A stretch of DNA of 64,000 bases from Candidatus Binatia bacterium (lineage in GTDB: Bacteria; Desulfobacterota; Binatia; HRBIN30; BPIQ01): NCBI GenBank assembly GCA_026004195.1, contig BPIQ01000001.1:372001-436000 (forward strand). Direction: 5' to 3'. Numbering within the stretch: position 1 is the first letter of the stretch; the number at the start of each line of letters is the position of its first letter. This document shows positions 7,407 to 15,801 of the stretch, piece after piece. Under the pieces are notes generated by a model. The model did not search any database. It saw only the letters and a list, made by a program, of their open reading frames with translations, and had not been told where the DNA came from. The position numbers and the translations under genes are program-made.

Positions 7407-9164
7407 ATGAGCCAAGCCGCGGTGGCAGCGCACGGAGCCGAGGTCCATCACGAGGAACTCGGCTTCTGGCGACGCTACGTCTTCTCCACGGACCACAAGA
7501 CGATCGGCCGGCAGTTTCTCTTTCTCGGTCTGGTCATGATGCTCCTGGGCGGCATCCTGGCGCTGCTCGTGCGCTGGGAGCTCGGATGGCCCGAGACGCG
7601 GGTTCCGCTGATGGGTTGGGTGCCCGAACCCTTCATGTACGACGGCTACATGGGGCCCGAGTTCTACAACGCCGTCTTCACGATGCACGCGACGATCATG
7701 ATCTTTTTCGCCGTCATGCCCATCCTGGTGGGCGGGTTCGGCAACTTTCTCATCCCCCTCATGATCGGCGCCCGCGACATGGCCTTTCCCTTTCTCAACA
7801 TGCTTTCGTTCTGGGTGGCGGTCGTGGCCGGTGTGATCATGCTCGCGGGCTTTTTCGTGCCCGGAGGGCACGCCGCGACGGGCTGGACGGCCTACGCCCC
7901 GCTTTCGGCGGTGCCCACGTATTCCGGCGTCGACTGGGGACAGAACCTCTGGTGCCTGAGTCTCATCGTCCTCGGCATTTCCTCGCTCATGGGTTCGATC
8001 AACTACATCACGACGGTCGTGAACATGCGGGCTCCGGGCATGACGTTCTTCCGGCTACCGCTCGTCATCTGGTCGCTCTTCATCGTCGCGATCCTCCTCC
8101 TCCTGGCTCTCCCCGTGCTCACGGCCGCGCTCGGTATGCTTCTCTTCGACCGGATGGCCGGCACGAGCTTTTTCCTTCCCGAGGGCGGCGGGGAGCCTCT
8201 TCTCTGGCAGCACCTTTTCTGGTTTTTCGGCCACCCCGAAGTCTACATCCTGATCCTGCCGGCCATGGGCGTGGCCTCGGAGATCCTGCCCGTTTTCGCC
8301 CGCAAGCCCATCTTCGGCTACCGAGCCATGGCCTACTCGATGATCGCCATCGCGTTCCTCAGCTGGATCGTCTGGGGTCACCACATGTTCCAGAGCGGCA
8401 TGAACCCGACCCTCGGGTCGACGTTCATGATCACCACGATGCTCATCGCGGTGCCCTCGGCCATCAAGACCTTCAACTGGCTCGGGACGCTCTGGGGGGG
8501 CGACATCCACTTCACGACTCCGATGTTGAACGCTCTCGCCTTCGTGTCGATGTTCGTCATCGGCGGGCTCAGCGGGATCTACATGGCCTCCACCCCGGTC
8601 GACATCTTCATCCACGACACCTACTTCATCGTGGCGCACATCCACTACGTGGTGTTCGGCGGTAGCGTCTTCGCCATCTTCGCGGCCGTCTACTACTGGT
8701 TCCCGAAGATGTTCGGCCGGATGATGAACGAGACGCTCGGGAAGATCCACTTCTGGCTCACGTTCGTGGCCTTCAACTGCACCTTCTTCCCCATGCACAT
8801 CCTGGGCGTGGGCGGGCACATGCGCCGGATCTACAATCCGCTCCAGTACGAGTTCCTGAAGCCGCTCCAGCCCATCAACGAGTTCATCAGCATCTCGGCC
8901 ATCTGTCTCGGCATCGCACAGATCCCCTTCATCGTGAACTTCTTCTGGAGTCTCGCCTTCGGGCGGAAGGCCGAACGCAACCCCTGGAAGGCCAACACGC
9001 TCGAGTGGGACGCCCCGTCGCCGCCACCCCACGGAAACTTCGAGTCGATTCCCACCGTCTACCGGGGACCGTACGAGTACAGCTCCCCGCTCGTCCCCGA
9101 AGACTGGCTGCCCCAGACCCGCAGGCTCGCTCCGGAGCGCGCGGCGGCCGCCACCGTCTCCTGA
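7407..9164 (+). CDS. coxA: Cytochrome c oxidase subunit I (A-type haem-copper oxidase)
   Basis: 585 residues with about 12 helices. CuB ligands are H276, H325 and H326. Y280 is the cross-linked tyrosine of GHPEVY, and E278 in the same motif marks the A1 class with a full D-channel. H411 (haem a3) and H413 (haem a) lie in VAHIHYVV, and the first haem a ligand is in TMHATIMIF. This is the proton-pumping oxygen-reducing core. The C-terminus has a soluble tail of about 60 residues. Together with the adjacent haem A synthase it predicts an aa3 oxidase. Confidence 0.97.
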   Translation: MSQAAVAAHGAEVHHEELGFWRRYVFSTDHKTIGRQFLFLGLVMMLLGGILALLVRWELGWPETRVPLMGWVPEPFMYDGYMGPEFYNAVFTMHATIMIFFAVMPILVGGFGNFLIPLMIGARDMAFPFLNMLSFWVAVVAGVIMLAGFFVPGGHAATGWTAYAPLSAVPTYSGVDWGQNLWCLSLIVLGISSLMGSINYITTVVNMRAPGMTFFRLPLVIWSLFIVAILLLLALPVLTAALGMLLFDRMAGTSFFLPEGGGEPLLWQHLFWFFGHPEVYILILPAMGVASEILPVFARKPIFGYRAMAYSMIAIAFLSWIVWGHHMFQSGMNPTLGSTFMITTMLIAVPSAIKTFNWLGTLWGGDIHFTTPMLNALAFVSMFVIGGLSGIYMASTPVDIFIHDTYFIVAHIHYVVFGGSVFAIFAAVYYWFPKMFGRMMNETLGKIHFWLTFVAFNCTFFPMHILGVGGHMRRIYNPLQYEFLKPLQPINEFISISAICLGIAQIPFIVNFFWSLAFGRKAERNPWKANTLEWDAPSPPPHGNFESIPTVYRGPYEYSSPLVPEDWLPQTRRLAPERAAAATVS

Positions 9165-9177
9165 CGGAGTCCACCGG

Positions 9178-10101
9178 GTGTCGAGAGGGTCGCGGAACAT
9201 CCTGCACCCCCTGGCGGCGACGACGGCAGCGGGGACCGCCGTCCTGATTTTCGTCGGCGGGCTCGTCACCAGCACAGGATCCGGCCTGGCCGTGCCCGAC
9301 TGGCCCCTTTCTTTCGGGACTCTTTTTCCTCCGATGGAAGGGGGCGTGCTCTACGAGCACGGTCACCGGATGGTGGCGGGAGTCATCCTGCTTCTTACGC
9401 TGGCCCTGGCGGTGACGGTACAGTTGCGGGATCCGCGCAGGGCTGTCCGGCGCCTCGCCTGGGGAGCCGTGGCCGTGGTGCTGCTGCAAGCCCTGCTGGG
9501 TGGGGCTACGGTCCTCCTCCGTCTGCCGCTCGCCGTTTCGGTCTTTCACGCCTGCCTCGCCCAGATTTTTCTCTGCCTCGTCGTGACGCTGGCCGTCGTC
9601 ACGAGCCCGAACTGGCCCGGTCTCGCCCGGCCGGTCCCACGTTCGCCCTTGCTTTTTCTGTCCGGGGCTACGGTGACCCTGGTTTTCGGACAACTGGTCC
9701 TGGGAGCTCTCGTGCGCCACATGGGTGCGGGCCTTGCCATCCCGGACTTCCCCCTGTCTTTCGGCCGCTGGATTCCCCCGGTCTTTCCCGAACCCGTACT
9801 CGTGCATTTCCTCCACCGCTTGGGAGCGGTCGCCGTGACGCTGGCCGTCGTTCTCACCGCAGCGCAGGCGTTGCGCCTGCGCGCCCTCGCTCCACGCGTC
9901 GCGCGGGCGGCCCTCGTGCTCGTTTCGCTCGTCGCAGGGCAACTCGCCCTCGGGGCCGCGATCGTGTGGTCCCGGCGCGCCGTGCTCCCCACGACCGCCC
10001 ACGTGCTTCTCGGCGCGCTGGTTCTCGCGACGAGCGTCGTGCTCGTGCTGCGCTCCGCGAGCCTCGCACCGGGAACGGGGAGGGGAGGGCACGAGCCATG
10101 A
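9178..10101 (+). CDS. ctaA: Haem A synthase (COX15/CtaA family)
   Basis: 307 residues from GTG 9178, eight hydrophobic helices. The family signature is repeated in the two halves: STGSGLAVPDWPLSFG and HMGAGLAIPDFPLSFG, each followed by a histidine-containing helix (EHGHRMVAG and VHFLHRLGA). Further haem-ligand candidates are in VFHACLAQ and TTAHVLLG. It oxidises the C8 methyl of haem O to make haem A for the oxidase just upstream. The stop overlaps the ctaB start (ATGA). Confidence 0.93.
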   Translation: MSRGSRNILHPLAATTAAGTAVLIFVGGLVTSTGSGLAVPDWPLSFGTLFPPMEGGVLYEHGHRMVAGVILLLTLALAVTVQLRDPRRAVRRLAWGAVAVVLLQALLGGATVLLRLPLAVSVFHACLAQIFLCLVVTLAVVTSPNWPGLARPVPRSPLLFLSGATVTLVFGQLVLGALVRHMGAGLAIPDFPLSFGRWIPPVFPEPVLVHFLHRLGAVAVTLAVVLTAAQALRLRALAPRVARAALVLVSLVAGQLALGAAIVWSRRAVLPTTAHVLLGALVLATSVVLVLRSASLAPGTGRGGHEP

Positions 10102-11003
10102 CCACCCTCGCCGCGGCTCTCGATTCCGCGCTTTCGCGGTCGCGTGTCCTCGACTTCGTTTCGCTCACCAAACCGGGCCTTCTCTCGATGGCCGTCCTGA
10201 CCGCGGCGCTCGGCTTCTGCTGGGGTTCGCCCGCTCCCGTCCACTATCCGACGCTGCTTCTCACGCTCGTCGGGACGGCGCTCGCGGGCGGAGGAGCTCT
10301 GGCGCTCAACCAGTACTTCGAGCGGGAGAGCGACGCCCGGATGGAGCGGACGCGAAGCCGGCCTCTTCCGGACGGAAGACTCGAGCCCGGTGCGGCCCGG
10401 ACGTTCGGGTTCGTTCTCGCGGCTTCCGGAGTTCTCTGGCTGGGTCTCTTCGCGGGGGTCCTGCCCGCCTTTCTCGCGGCCGCGAGCGTCGGGAGCTACC
10501 TCTGGGTGTATACCCCGCTCAAGCGCAGGAGCGCGCTCTGTACGCTGGCCGGGGCCGTGCCCGGGGCCCTTCCTCCGCTGATCGGATGGGCTGCCGCCCG
10601 GGGGACTCTCGGGGCGGGAGCGTGGTTCCTCTTCGGCGTTCTTTTTCTCTGGCAAATTCCCCATTCCCTGGCCATCGCGTGGCTCTACCGGGAGGATTAC
10701 GCCCGCGCGGGACTCCGAGTCCTCCCGTCGGTGGACCCGGAGGGGACCCTCACCGTACGGCAGATCCTCCTTCACAGCGTCGCGCTGGCCGTGCTCGCCC
10801 TGGCTCCCGGTGCCGTGGGTGCCGCCGGGGCCGTCTACACGGGGGCGGCCCTCCTTCTCGGAGGGACGCTCGTAGGGGCCGGGGTGCGGCTCGCCCGAAG
10901 CCGAAGCCGGAATGCCGCGAGACACGTCCTCTGGGTGACGCTCGTGTATCTTCCTCTTTTGCTCGCGGCTCTGGTCGCGGACCGAGGTCTCGGGATGCCA
11001 TGA
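10098..11003 (+). CDS. ctaB: Protohaem IX farnesyltransferase (haem O synthase)
   Basis: 301 residues from ATG 10098. UbiA-type prenyltransferase with the first aspartate-rich motif NQYFERESDARMERT and a second acidic loop, YREDYARAG, between hydrophobic helices. It adds the farnesyl tail to haem B, giving haem O for CtaA. A longer frame extends upstream, but the overlap with ctaA (ATGA) and the family's usual N-terminus (VSLTKPGLLSMAVLTA) support this start. Overlaps the next small ORF by four bases. Confidence 0.93.
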   Translation: MTTLAAALDSALSRSRVLDFVSLTKPGLLSMAVLTAALGFCWGSPAPVHYPTLLLTLVGTALAGGGALALNQYFERESDARMERTRSRPLPDGRLEPGAARTFGFVLAASGVLWLGLFAGVLPAFLAAASVGSYLWVYTPLKRRSALCTLAGAVPGALPPLIGWAAARGTLGAGAWFLFGVLFLWQIPHSLAIAWLYREDYARAGLRVLPSVDPEGTLTVRQILLHSVALAVLALAPGAVGAAGAVYTGAALLLGGTLVGAGVRLARSRSRNAARHVLWVTLVYLPLLLAALVADRGLGMP

Positions 11004-11113
11004 CGTCGCCGACGCGAACGGACCTGGCGAACCGCCGAACCCTGCGGTTTCTTCTGGGCGTCCTCGTACTTCTCTACGCCGTCGCGATCCTCGGAGTCGT
11101 CGTGCTCAACTGA
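11000..11113 (+). CDS. 37-residue single-helix protein in the oxidase cluster
   Basis: Starts with ATG overlapping the ctaB stop (ATGA) and ends 10 bp before the next gene. The sequence is a short basic N-terminus (LANRRTLRF) and one hydrophobic helix (LLGVLVLLYAVAILGVVVL). It resembles the anchor segment of CtaG/Cox11-type assembly proteins without any periplasmic copper domain, or the small CoxF-like proteins encoded after ctaB in other bacteria. Translational coupling suggests that it is real. Function unknown. Confidence 0.5.
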   Translation: MTSPTRTDLANRRTLRFLLGVLVLLYAVAILGVVVLN

Positions 11114-11123
11114 GGCGAAGGGG

Positions 11124-11753
11124 ATGCGAGCCGCGCAGAACATCCGGCCCGCCGAAGAGGCGCGTCCGGAAGCCCTCCGATTCGGAGGGGGAAGTTCGCG
11201 CGGCCCCGCGGAGCCTCCCTTCGCGAACGTGCAGCTCGCGGCTTTCCTTCTCGTCGCCGCTTCCGCGATGCTGTTCGCGAGCCTTCTGAGCGCTCTCGTG
11301 ATCCTGCGAGGCGCGAGCCTCGCGTGGCCGCCGCCGGATCAACCCTTCCTCCCCCTCGGAATCACGATGCTCAACACGGCGGTGCTCCTTTCGAGCGGCC
11401 TCTCGGTGTACCGAGCGACGCGAAAGCCCGAGAACCCCGAAGTGCCGAGGCTGCTCCTCCGCGCCTGTCTTTTGGGCGGGGTGTTTCTCGCGATCCAGGG
11501 GGTCGAATGGGCTCGTCTGGTCTCGCGGGGCCTCACGCTCGCGAGCAGCCTCTACGGCACGATGTTCTACAGTCTCATCGGTCTTCATGCGCTGCACGTC
11601 GGCGGCGCCCTCGGGTGGCTCGCGCACACCGCGCTGCGTTCCCGGAGCGGGATCTATTCCCGGCACCCTGCCGGCTTGCGTGCCTGTGCCACGTACTGGT
11701 ACTTCGTGTGCGGACTGTGGCTGGTTCTTTTCTTCGTGGTGTATCTGCCATGA
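11124..11753 (+). CDS. Cytochrome c oxidase subunit III-like protein (first copy)
   Basis: 209 residues with about five membrane helices after a 35-residue soluble N-terminus. Subunit III hallmarks are the helix with an intramembrane Glu (FLAIQGVEWARLV), the SLIGLHALHVGGALGW helix, and a final YWYFVCGLWLVLFFVVYLP. It differs strongly from the second subunit III gene at 12031, so the cluster encodes two related subunits rather than a recent duplication. It may stabilise the oxidase or serve in an alternative assembly. Overlaps the next gene (ATGA). Confidence 0.8.
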   Translation: MRAAQNIRPAEEARPEALRFGGGSSRGPAEPPFANVQLAAFLLVAASAMLFASLLSALVILRGASLAWPPPDQPFLPLGITMLNTAVLLSSGLSVYRATRKPENPEVPRLLLRACLLGGVFLAIQGVEWARLVSRGLTLASSLYGTMFYSLIGLHALHVGGALGWLAHTALRSRSGIYSRHPAGLRACATYWYFVCGLWLVLFFVVYLP

Positions 11754-12034
11754 AAGGTCGGGGTTTGTTCGCGGGGCTCTGCCTCGCGTCGTTCTTCGTC
11801 GCGGGGAAAGCGCTCGCGCAGGGATGTGCCATGTGCGGCACGGCGGTCGGTAGCGATGCCACGCTCGCGGGCGCCTTCAACCGGGGCATTCTCCTTTTGC
11901 TCGCCGGGCCCTACCTCCTGGCCGGGGCCCTGGGGGGTTGGATCGTCTACGCGTACTGGAAGCGTGCGAAAGAAAAGCCGCGGGCACGGATCCTACCGTT
12001 TTCGCCCGACGAACGAGGAGGGAACGTACGGTGA
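11750..12034 (+). CDS. Small exported CxxC membrane protein of oxidase clusters
   Basis: 94 residues. A signal sequence (LFAGLCLASFFVAGKALA) is followed at once by QGCAMCGTAVGSD, so a CxxC pair sits at the mature N-terminus. One membrane helix (GILLLLAGPYLLAGALGGWIV) and a basic tail follow. Short proteins with a signal peptide, a C-P/A-x-C pair and one helix occur in cytochrome oxidase gene clusters of several phyla; their role is not established. Copper handling is an inference from the exposed CxxC and context. Coupled to both neighbours (ATGA before, GTGA after). Confidence 0.6.
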   Translation: MKGRGLFAGLCLASFFVAGKALAQGCAMCGTAVGSDATLAGAFNRGILLLLAGPYLLAGALGGWIVYAYWKRAKEKPRARILPFSPDERGGNVR

Positions 12035-12654
12035 ACGAAGCAGCGACTCTCCGTCACGCAGCGATCGCCGAGCCTGCCGAGAGCCCGCTCACACCCGAGA
12101 GCTGGGGCAAGCTCGGCATGTGGATTTTTCTCGCCGGCGACGCGATGACCTTCGGGGCGCTCCTGGCCGCGTACGGAGCGTCCCGGTACGGGAGCATCGA
12201 CTGGCCCCACCCCGCAGACGTCCTCGGCATCGGCCTCACGGCCTTCATGACGTTTCTGCTCATCTGTTCGAGCGTCACGATGGTGCAGGGTCTCGCCGCC
12301 ATCCAGCGGGGCGACCGGCGGGGGATGCGGAATTTTCTCCTGCTCACGATTCTCGGAGGTTCGCTCTTTCTCGGCATGCAAGCGTACGAATGGACCCACC
12401 TGATCAACGAAGGTATGGGCCTCACGAGCAACCCTTGGGGTGCGTCGCTTTTCGGGACGACCTTTTTCGTTCTGACGGGTTTCCACGGCTGCCACGTCTT
12501 CGGCGGCGTCGTCTACCTCTCGTGTGTGATCGCCCAGGGCGAGCTCGGACACTTCTCGGCCGAGAACTACCGGGGCGTCGAGATCGCGGGCCTTTACTGG
12601 CACTTCGTCGATCTCGTCTGGATCCTGGTTTTCACCTTCGTTTACCTTCTGTGA
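12031..12654 (+). CDS. coxC: Cytochrome c oxidase subunit III (second copy)
   Basis: 207 residues from GTG 12031, which has a strong ribosome site (GAGGAGGG, eight bases upstream) and overlaps the preceding stop. Five helices are visible: WGKLGMWIFLAGDAMTF, a second at about 67-88, FLGMQAYEWTHLI with the conserved intramembrane Glu, GTTFFVLTGFHGCHVFGG, and the terminal GLYWHFVDLVWILVFTFVYLL. This is the canonical bacterial subunit III; the copy at 11124 is more divergent. It supports proton uptake and stability of subunit I. Confidence 0.9.
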   Translation: MNEAATLRHAAIAEPAESPLTPESWGKLGMWIFLAGDAMTFGALLAAYGASRYGSIDWPHPADVLGIGLTAFMTFLLICSSVTMVQGLAAIQRGDRRGMRNFLLLTILGGSLFLGMQAYEWTHLINEGMGLTSNPWGASLFGTTFFVLTGFHGCHVFGGVVYLSCVIAQGELGHFSAENYRGVEIAGLYWHFVDLVWILVFTFVYLL

Positions 12655-12664
12655 GGAGGTTTCC

Positions 12665-12976
12665 ATGGCGGCTCACTCCCGACCCAACTACATGGCGATC
12701 TTTTACTGGCTCGCGATTCTCACGGCCGGCGAGATCGCCGTGACCTTCCTCCCCATCGCCAAGCTCCTGATCGGCATCCTCCTCGTGGGCTTCGCCCTCA
12801 CGAAAGCGTCGCTCGTGGCGCTTTACTTCATGCACCTCCGCTTCGAGAAACCCACGCTCACCCTCGTGGCCCTGACGCCGCTCGTCCTCTGCACGCTGCT
12901 CGTCTTTCTTCTCCTCCCCGACCATGGCGGCACGGAGCACCGTACGACCAGGGAGGTCGCGACCACGCACGGCTGA
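12665..12976 (+). CDS. coxD: Cytochrome c oxidase subunit IV (prokaryotic type)
   Basis: 103 residues with three helices: MAIFYWLAILTAGEIAVTF, LIGILLVGFALTKASLVALYFMHL and LTLVALTPLVLCTLLVFLLL. The K-A-x-L-V-A-x-Y-F-M-H segment is the signature of the prokaryotic COX4 family. An AGGAGG ribosome site lies just upstream, overlapping the coxC stop. It is a small structural subunit of the oxidase. The 3' end may overlap the start of the Sco fusion. Confidence 0.88.
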   Translation: MAAHSRPNYMAIFYWLAILTAGEIAVTFLPIAKLLIGILLVGFALTKASLVALYFMHLRFEKPTLTLVALTPLVLCTLLVFLLLPDHGGTEHRTTREVATTHG

Positions 12977-14042
12977 GCCGTTTCCTTTGTCGTCGTTCGG
13001 GCGCGGTATCGGTTCCGTCCTGGCAGCTCTCTTCGGGGGCGGGATCTTCGTCGCCACGGCGTGGTGGCTGCTCCGCGTGCCCCCGACGCCGCCCGACTAC
13101 GGCCCGGCGCCGGCATTCCGGCTCGTCGAGCGGAGCGGCAAGGAGGTCTCGGAAGAGGACCTCGCGGGGTTTTTCTGGGTGGCGAGCTTCGTCTTCACGC
13201 GCTGCCGCACCGTCTGCCCCGCTATCACGTCGTCCCTCGCCCGGATCCAGGACGACCTCTTTCGGCTCGACCGCCGCTTCCGCCTCGTCTCCTTCAGCGT
13301 CGACCCCGAGTACGACACGCCCCCCGTTCTCTCGGAATACGCCCGCCGCTTCCGTGCCGACCCGGAGCGCTGGTGGTTTCTCACGGGCGACGCCTCGCAG
13401 CTCGAGCCCGTCGTTTTCCGGGGGTTTCACCTGGCCTTCGAACGCAAGGAAGGGGAAGGCGACCCGAACGAGCGCATCACGCACACGGACCGCCTCGTCC
13501 TCGTCGACGATCGGTCCAGGATCCGGGGATACTACCGCGCGACGGAGCCGGAGGACCTGGAGCGGCTGCTCGCCGACGCGCGAAACCTCGCGCGGCCCGC
13601 TCGGCTCTCGCTCGCGGACGTTCCCGCGTGGAACGCCGCACTCAACGCGACGAGCTTCGTTTTCCTCCTCGTCGGCTACGCCGCCATCCGGCGGGGGCGG
13701 GTGTCTCTGCACCGTACGTGCATGATCTCGGCTTTCGCCCTCTCGTGCCTCTTTCTCGTTTCCTACCTCTCCTTCCACGCCCGGGTCGGCTCCGTCCGCT
13801 TCCCCCTTTCCGGAGGGATCCGGACGGTCTACCTGTCCGTCCTCCTCTCCCACAGTTTCCTCGCCGCTTTCACGCCTCTGCTCGCCGTCCTCACCCTGGC
13901 GTGGGCCCTCTCGGGAAACTTCCCGAGACATCGCCGGTGGGCTCGCTTCACGCTTCCCGTCTGGCTTTACGTCTCGCTCACCGGTGTTCTCGTCTACTGG
14001 CTTCTCTACCGCGTGGCACGTGCGCCGCTTCCGCCCGTGTAG
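12924..14042 (+). CDS. Sco1-type copper chaperone fused to a DUF420/CtaM-like membrane domain
   Basis: 372 residues if ATG 12924 is used (53-bp overlap with coxD); TTG 12987 is an alternative that removes most of the overlap. An N-terminal anchor helix leads to a thioredoxin-like Sco domain with the copper motif C94-R-T-V-C98-P and the distal H187 (ITHTD). From about residue 230 a four-helix membrane domain follows (WNAALNATSFVFLLVGYAAI, SLHRTCMISAFALSCLFL, then H-containing helices), matching DUF420/CtaM, a factor needed for oxidase maturation in Bacillus and Staphylococcus. The fusion joins CuA and haem-copper site assembly functions. Ends convergently with the ABC permease, overlapping it by 37 bp. 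Confidence 0.85.
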   Translation: MAARSTVRPGRSRPRTAEPFPLSSFGRGIGSVLAALFGGGIFVATAWWLLRVPPTPPDYGPAPAFRLVERSGKEVSEEDLAGFFWVASFVFTRCRTVCPAITSSLARIQDDLFRLDRRFRLVSFSVDPEYDTPPVLSEYARRFRADPERWWFLTGDASQLEPVVFRGFHLAFERKEGEGDPNERITHTDRLVLVDDRSRIRGYYRATEPEDLERLLADARNLARPARLSLADVPAWNAALNATSFVFLLVGYAAIRRGRVSLHRTCMISAFALSCLFLVSYLSFHARVGSVRFPLSGGIRTVYLSVLLSHSFLAAFTPLLAVLTLAWALSGNFPRHRRWARFTLPVWLYVSLTGVLVYWLLYRVARAPLPPV

Positions 14043-14803
14043 GCCGCCGCGGCGGAACGGACGGCCGCAGCGAAAGCGAGCAGCGACGCCGCACAGGTGA
14101 CGACGAGCGACAGGGAAAGCGGCGGTAGCGGCAGGGGAAGCGAGCTTCCCGCGTACAGAGCGTGCCGGAAAGCCGCGACGCCGTAGGTGAGTGGGTTGAG
14201 AGAGACGAGCCAGGCCAGCGGTGCCGGGGCTCCTTCGGACGGAAAGAAGGCGCCCGAGAGGAGCCAGAGCGGGATGAGAAGGAGGTTCATGATCGCGTGA
14301 AATCCCTGCGTCGTGTCCATTCTCCACGCGATCACGAGGCCGAGGCTCGAGAGGCCGAAGCCCAGAAGCGAGAGAACGAGCGTCGCGGAGAGGACACGTA
14401 CCGCCGAGAGGTCGATGCCCGCGAGCGGGGCCAGGGGCAGGCAAAGCAGTGCCTGCAGGACCCCCAGGGTCGTCGCCCCGGCCACCTGCCCGAGCAGGAT
14501 CGCCCAGCCGGGAACCGGAGCGACGAGAACGCCCTGGAGGAATCCCGTCTGGCGGTCCTCCACGACGGCGATCGTCGCGAAAATGGCCGTGAAGAGGACG
14601 ACGAGAACGACCATCCCCGGGAAAAAGTAGGCGAGGTAGCCGAGAGGTGCGAATCCCGCAGGACGGAACGACGCGTTCATCCCTCCGCCCAGAACGAACC
14701 AGAGAAGCAGCGGCTGACCCAAGGCGCCCGCCACGCGGCTTCGTTGCCGGAAAAAGCGGACGAGCTCGCGACGCCAGAGGCTGTAGACCGCAAGCCGCCT
14801 CAC
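14006..14803 (-). CDS. ABC-2 type transporter permease
   Basis: 265 residues from GTG at 14803, overlapping the ATPase stop (GTGA). Six hydrophobic helices are present with the ABC-2 features: a basic amphipathic start (SLWRRELVRFFRQRSRV), ATIAVVEDRQTGFLQGVLVAPV after helix 2, and LNPLTYGVAAFRHALY before the last helix. This resembles NodJ/DrrB-type exporters. The substrate cannot be read from sequence. The 3' end overlaps the Sco-CtaM gene on the opposite strand. Confidence 0.88.
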   Translation of the reverse strand: MRRLAVYSLWRRELVRFFRQRSRVAGALGQPLLLWFVLGGGMNASFRPAGFAPLGYLAYFFPGMVVLVVLFTAIFATIAVVEDRQTGFLQGVLVAPVPGWAILLGQVAGATTLGVLQALLCLPLAPLAGIDLSAVRVLSATLVLSLLGFGLSSLGLVIAWRMDTTQGFHAIMNLLLIPLWLLSGAFFPSEGAPAPLAWLVSLNPLTYGVAAFRHALYAGSSLPLPLPPLSLSLVVTCAASLLAFAAAVRSAAAAYTGGSGARATR

Positions 14804-15801
14804 TCCGTCACCTCCCGGCTCGGGGTTCGTTCCTGCCAGAACCGGTGCCCGGTGAGTCGCACGAACACGTCCTCGAGGGTGGGCTTCCCGTACGTCACGG
14901 AGAGGATTTCGTCGGGAAAGGATTCGACCAGGTCGCGGGCGAGCTCGTGGCCCCGCGCCCGCTCGAGCCGCAAGGTACCGTCGACGAGCCGTGGTCGAAT
15001 TCCGAAGCGCCTCGCGATCTTCTCGGCGAGGCTCTCGGGCGACACGGCACGAACCACGACGACGTCTCCCCCGAGCTGTGCTTTGAGCTCGGAAGGCTTG
15101 CCCGACCCGACCGTTCTTCCCTCGTGCAGGATCACCACCCGGTCGCAGCGTTCCGCTTCTTCCATGTCGTGCGTGGTGAGGACGACGGCCGTGCCTTTCT
15201 CGTTCGAAAGCGACCGGAGGTACTGCCCGAAGTCCCGGCGTGCGCCCGGGTCGAGCCCCGTGCTCGGTTCGTCCAGCACCAGAAGGCGGGGGCCGTGTAG
15301 AAGCGCCTTGGCCAGCTCCACCCGGCGGCGGAGCCCGCCCGAAAGAGTTTCGACCCGATCCCCCGCTCGGGTCTCGACGCCCAGGTGGGAGAGGAGTTCG
15401 CGGGCGCGGCCGTGCAGCGTCTCGCCCCGCATGCCGTAGAGGAGGCCGTGGTGCAGGAGGTTCTCGAGGACCGTGAGCTTGGGGTCCAGACCCGGGTTCT
15501 GGAAGACCACCCCCAGCATCCGCCGTACCTCGCCGAGAGACCCCCAGGCGGGAACGCCGAAGATGCGGACCCGGCCCTCCGAAGGACGGCGCAACGTCGA
15601 GAGAACGTGGAAGAGGGTGGTTTTCCCGCTGCCGTTGGGCCCGAGGACACCGACCATCTCGCCCGCACGCACCTCGAGCGAGAAGCGATCGAGGGCGCGA
15701 CGGTTTCCGTAACGATACGAAAGCTCCTCGGCAGCGAGCGCTACCTCGTCCGTCCACCCTGCGGACGAATCAACCGGAGCGGGGGTCGTTCGGGGTTGCA
15801 T
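14800..15801 (-). CDS. ABC-2 type transporter ATP-binding protein
   Basis: 333 residues. Walker A is GPNGSGKTT (54-62). The signature LSGGLRRRVELAKALL, Walker B LLVLDEPSTGLDP and the switch histidine in TTHDMEEAERC are all present. The C-terminal 100 residues form the DrrA/NodI-type extension (EDVFVRLTGHRF). It powers the permease encoded next. The only usable start, ATG 15801, lies inside the DUF983 gene, forcing an overlap of about 61 bp in another frame; no other start codon precedes Walker A. Confidence 0.92.
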   Translation of the reverse strand: MQPRTTPAPVDSSAGWTDEVALAAEELSYRYGNRRALDRFSLEVRAGEMVGVLGPNGSGKTTLFHVLSTLRRPSEGRVRIFGVPAWGSLGEVRRMLGVVFQNPGLDPKLTVLENLLHHGLLYGMRGETLHGRARELLSHLGVETRAGDRVETLSGGLRRRVELAKALLHGPRLLVLDEPSTGLDPGARRDFGQYLRSLSNEKGTAVVLTTHDMEEAERCDRVVILHEGRTVGSGKPSELKAQLGGDVVVVRAVSPESLAEKIARRFGIRPRLVDGTLRLERARGHELARDLVESFPDEILSVTYGKPTLEDVFVRLTGHRFWQERTPSREVTE

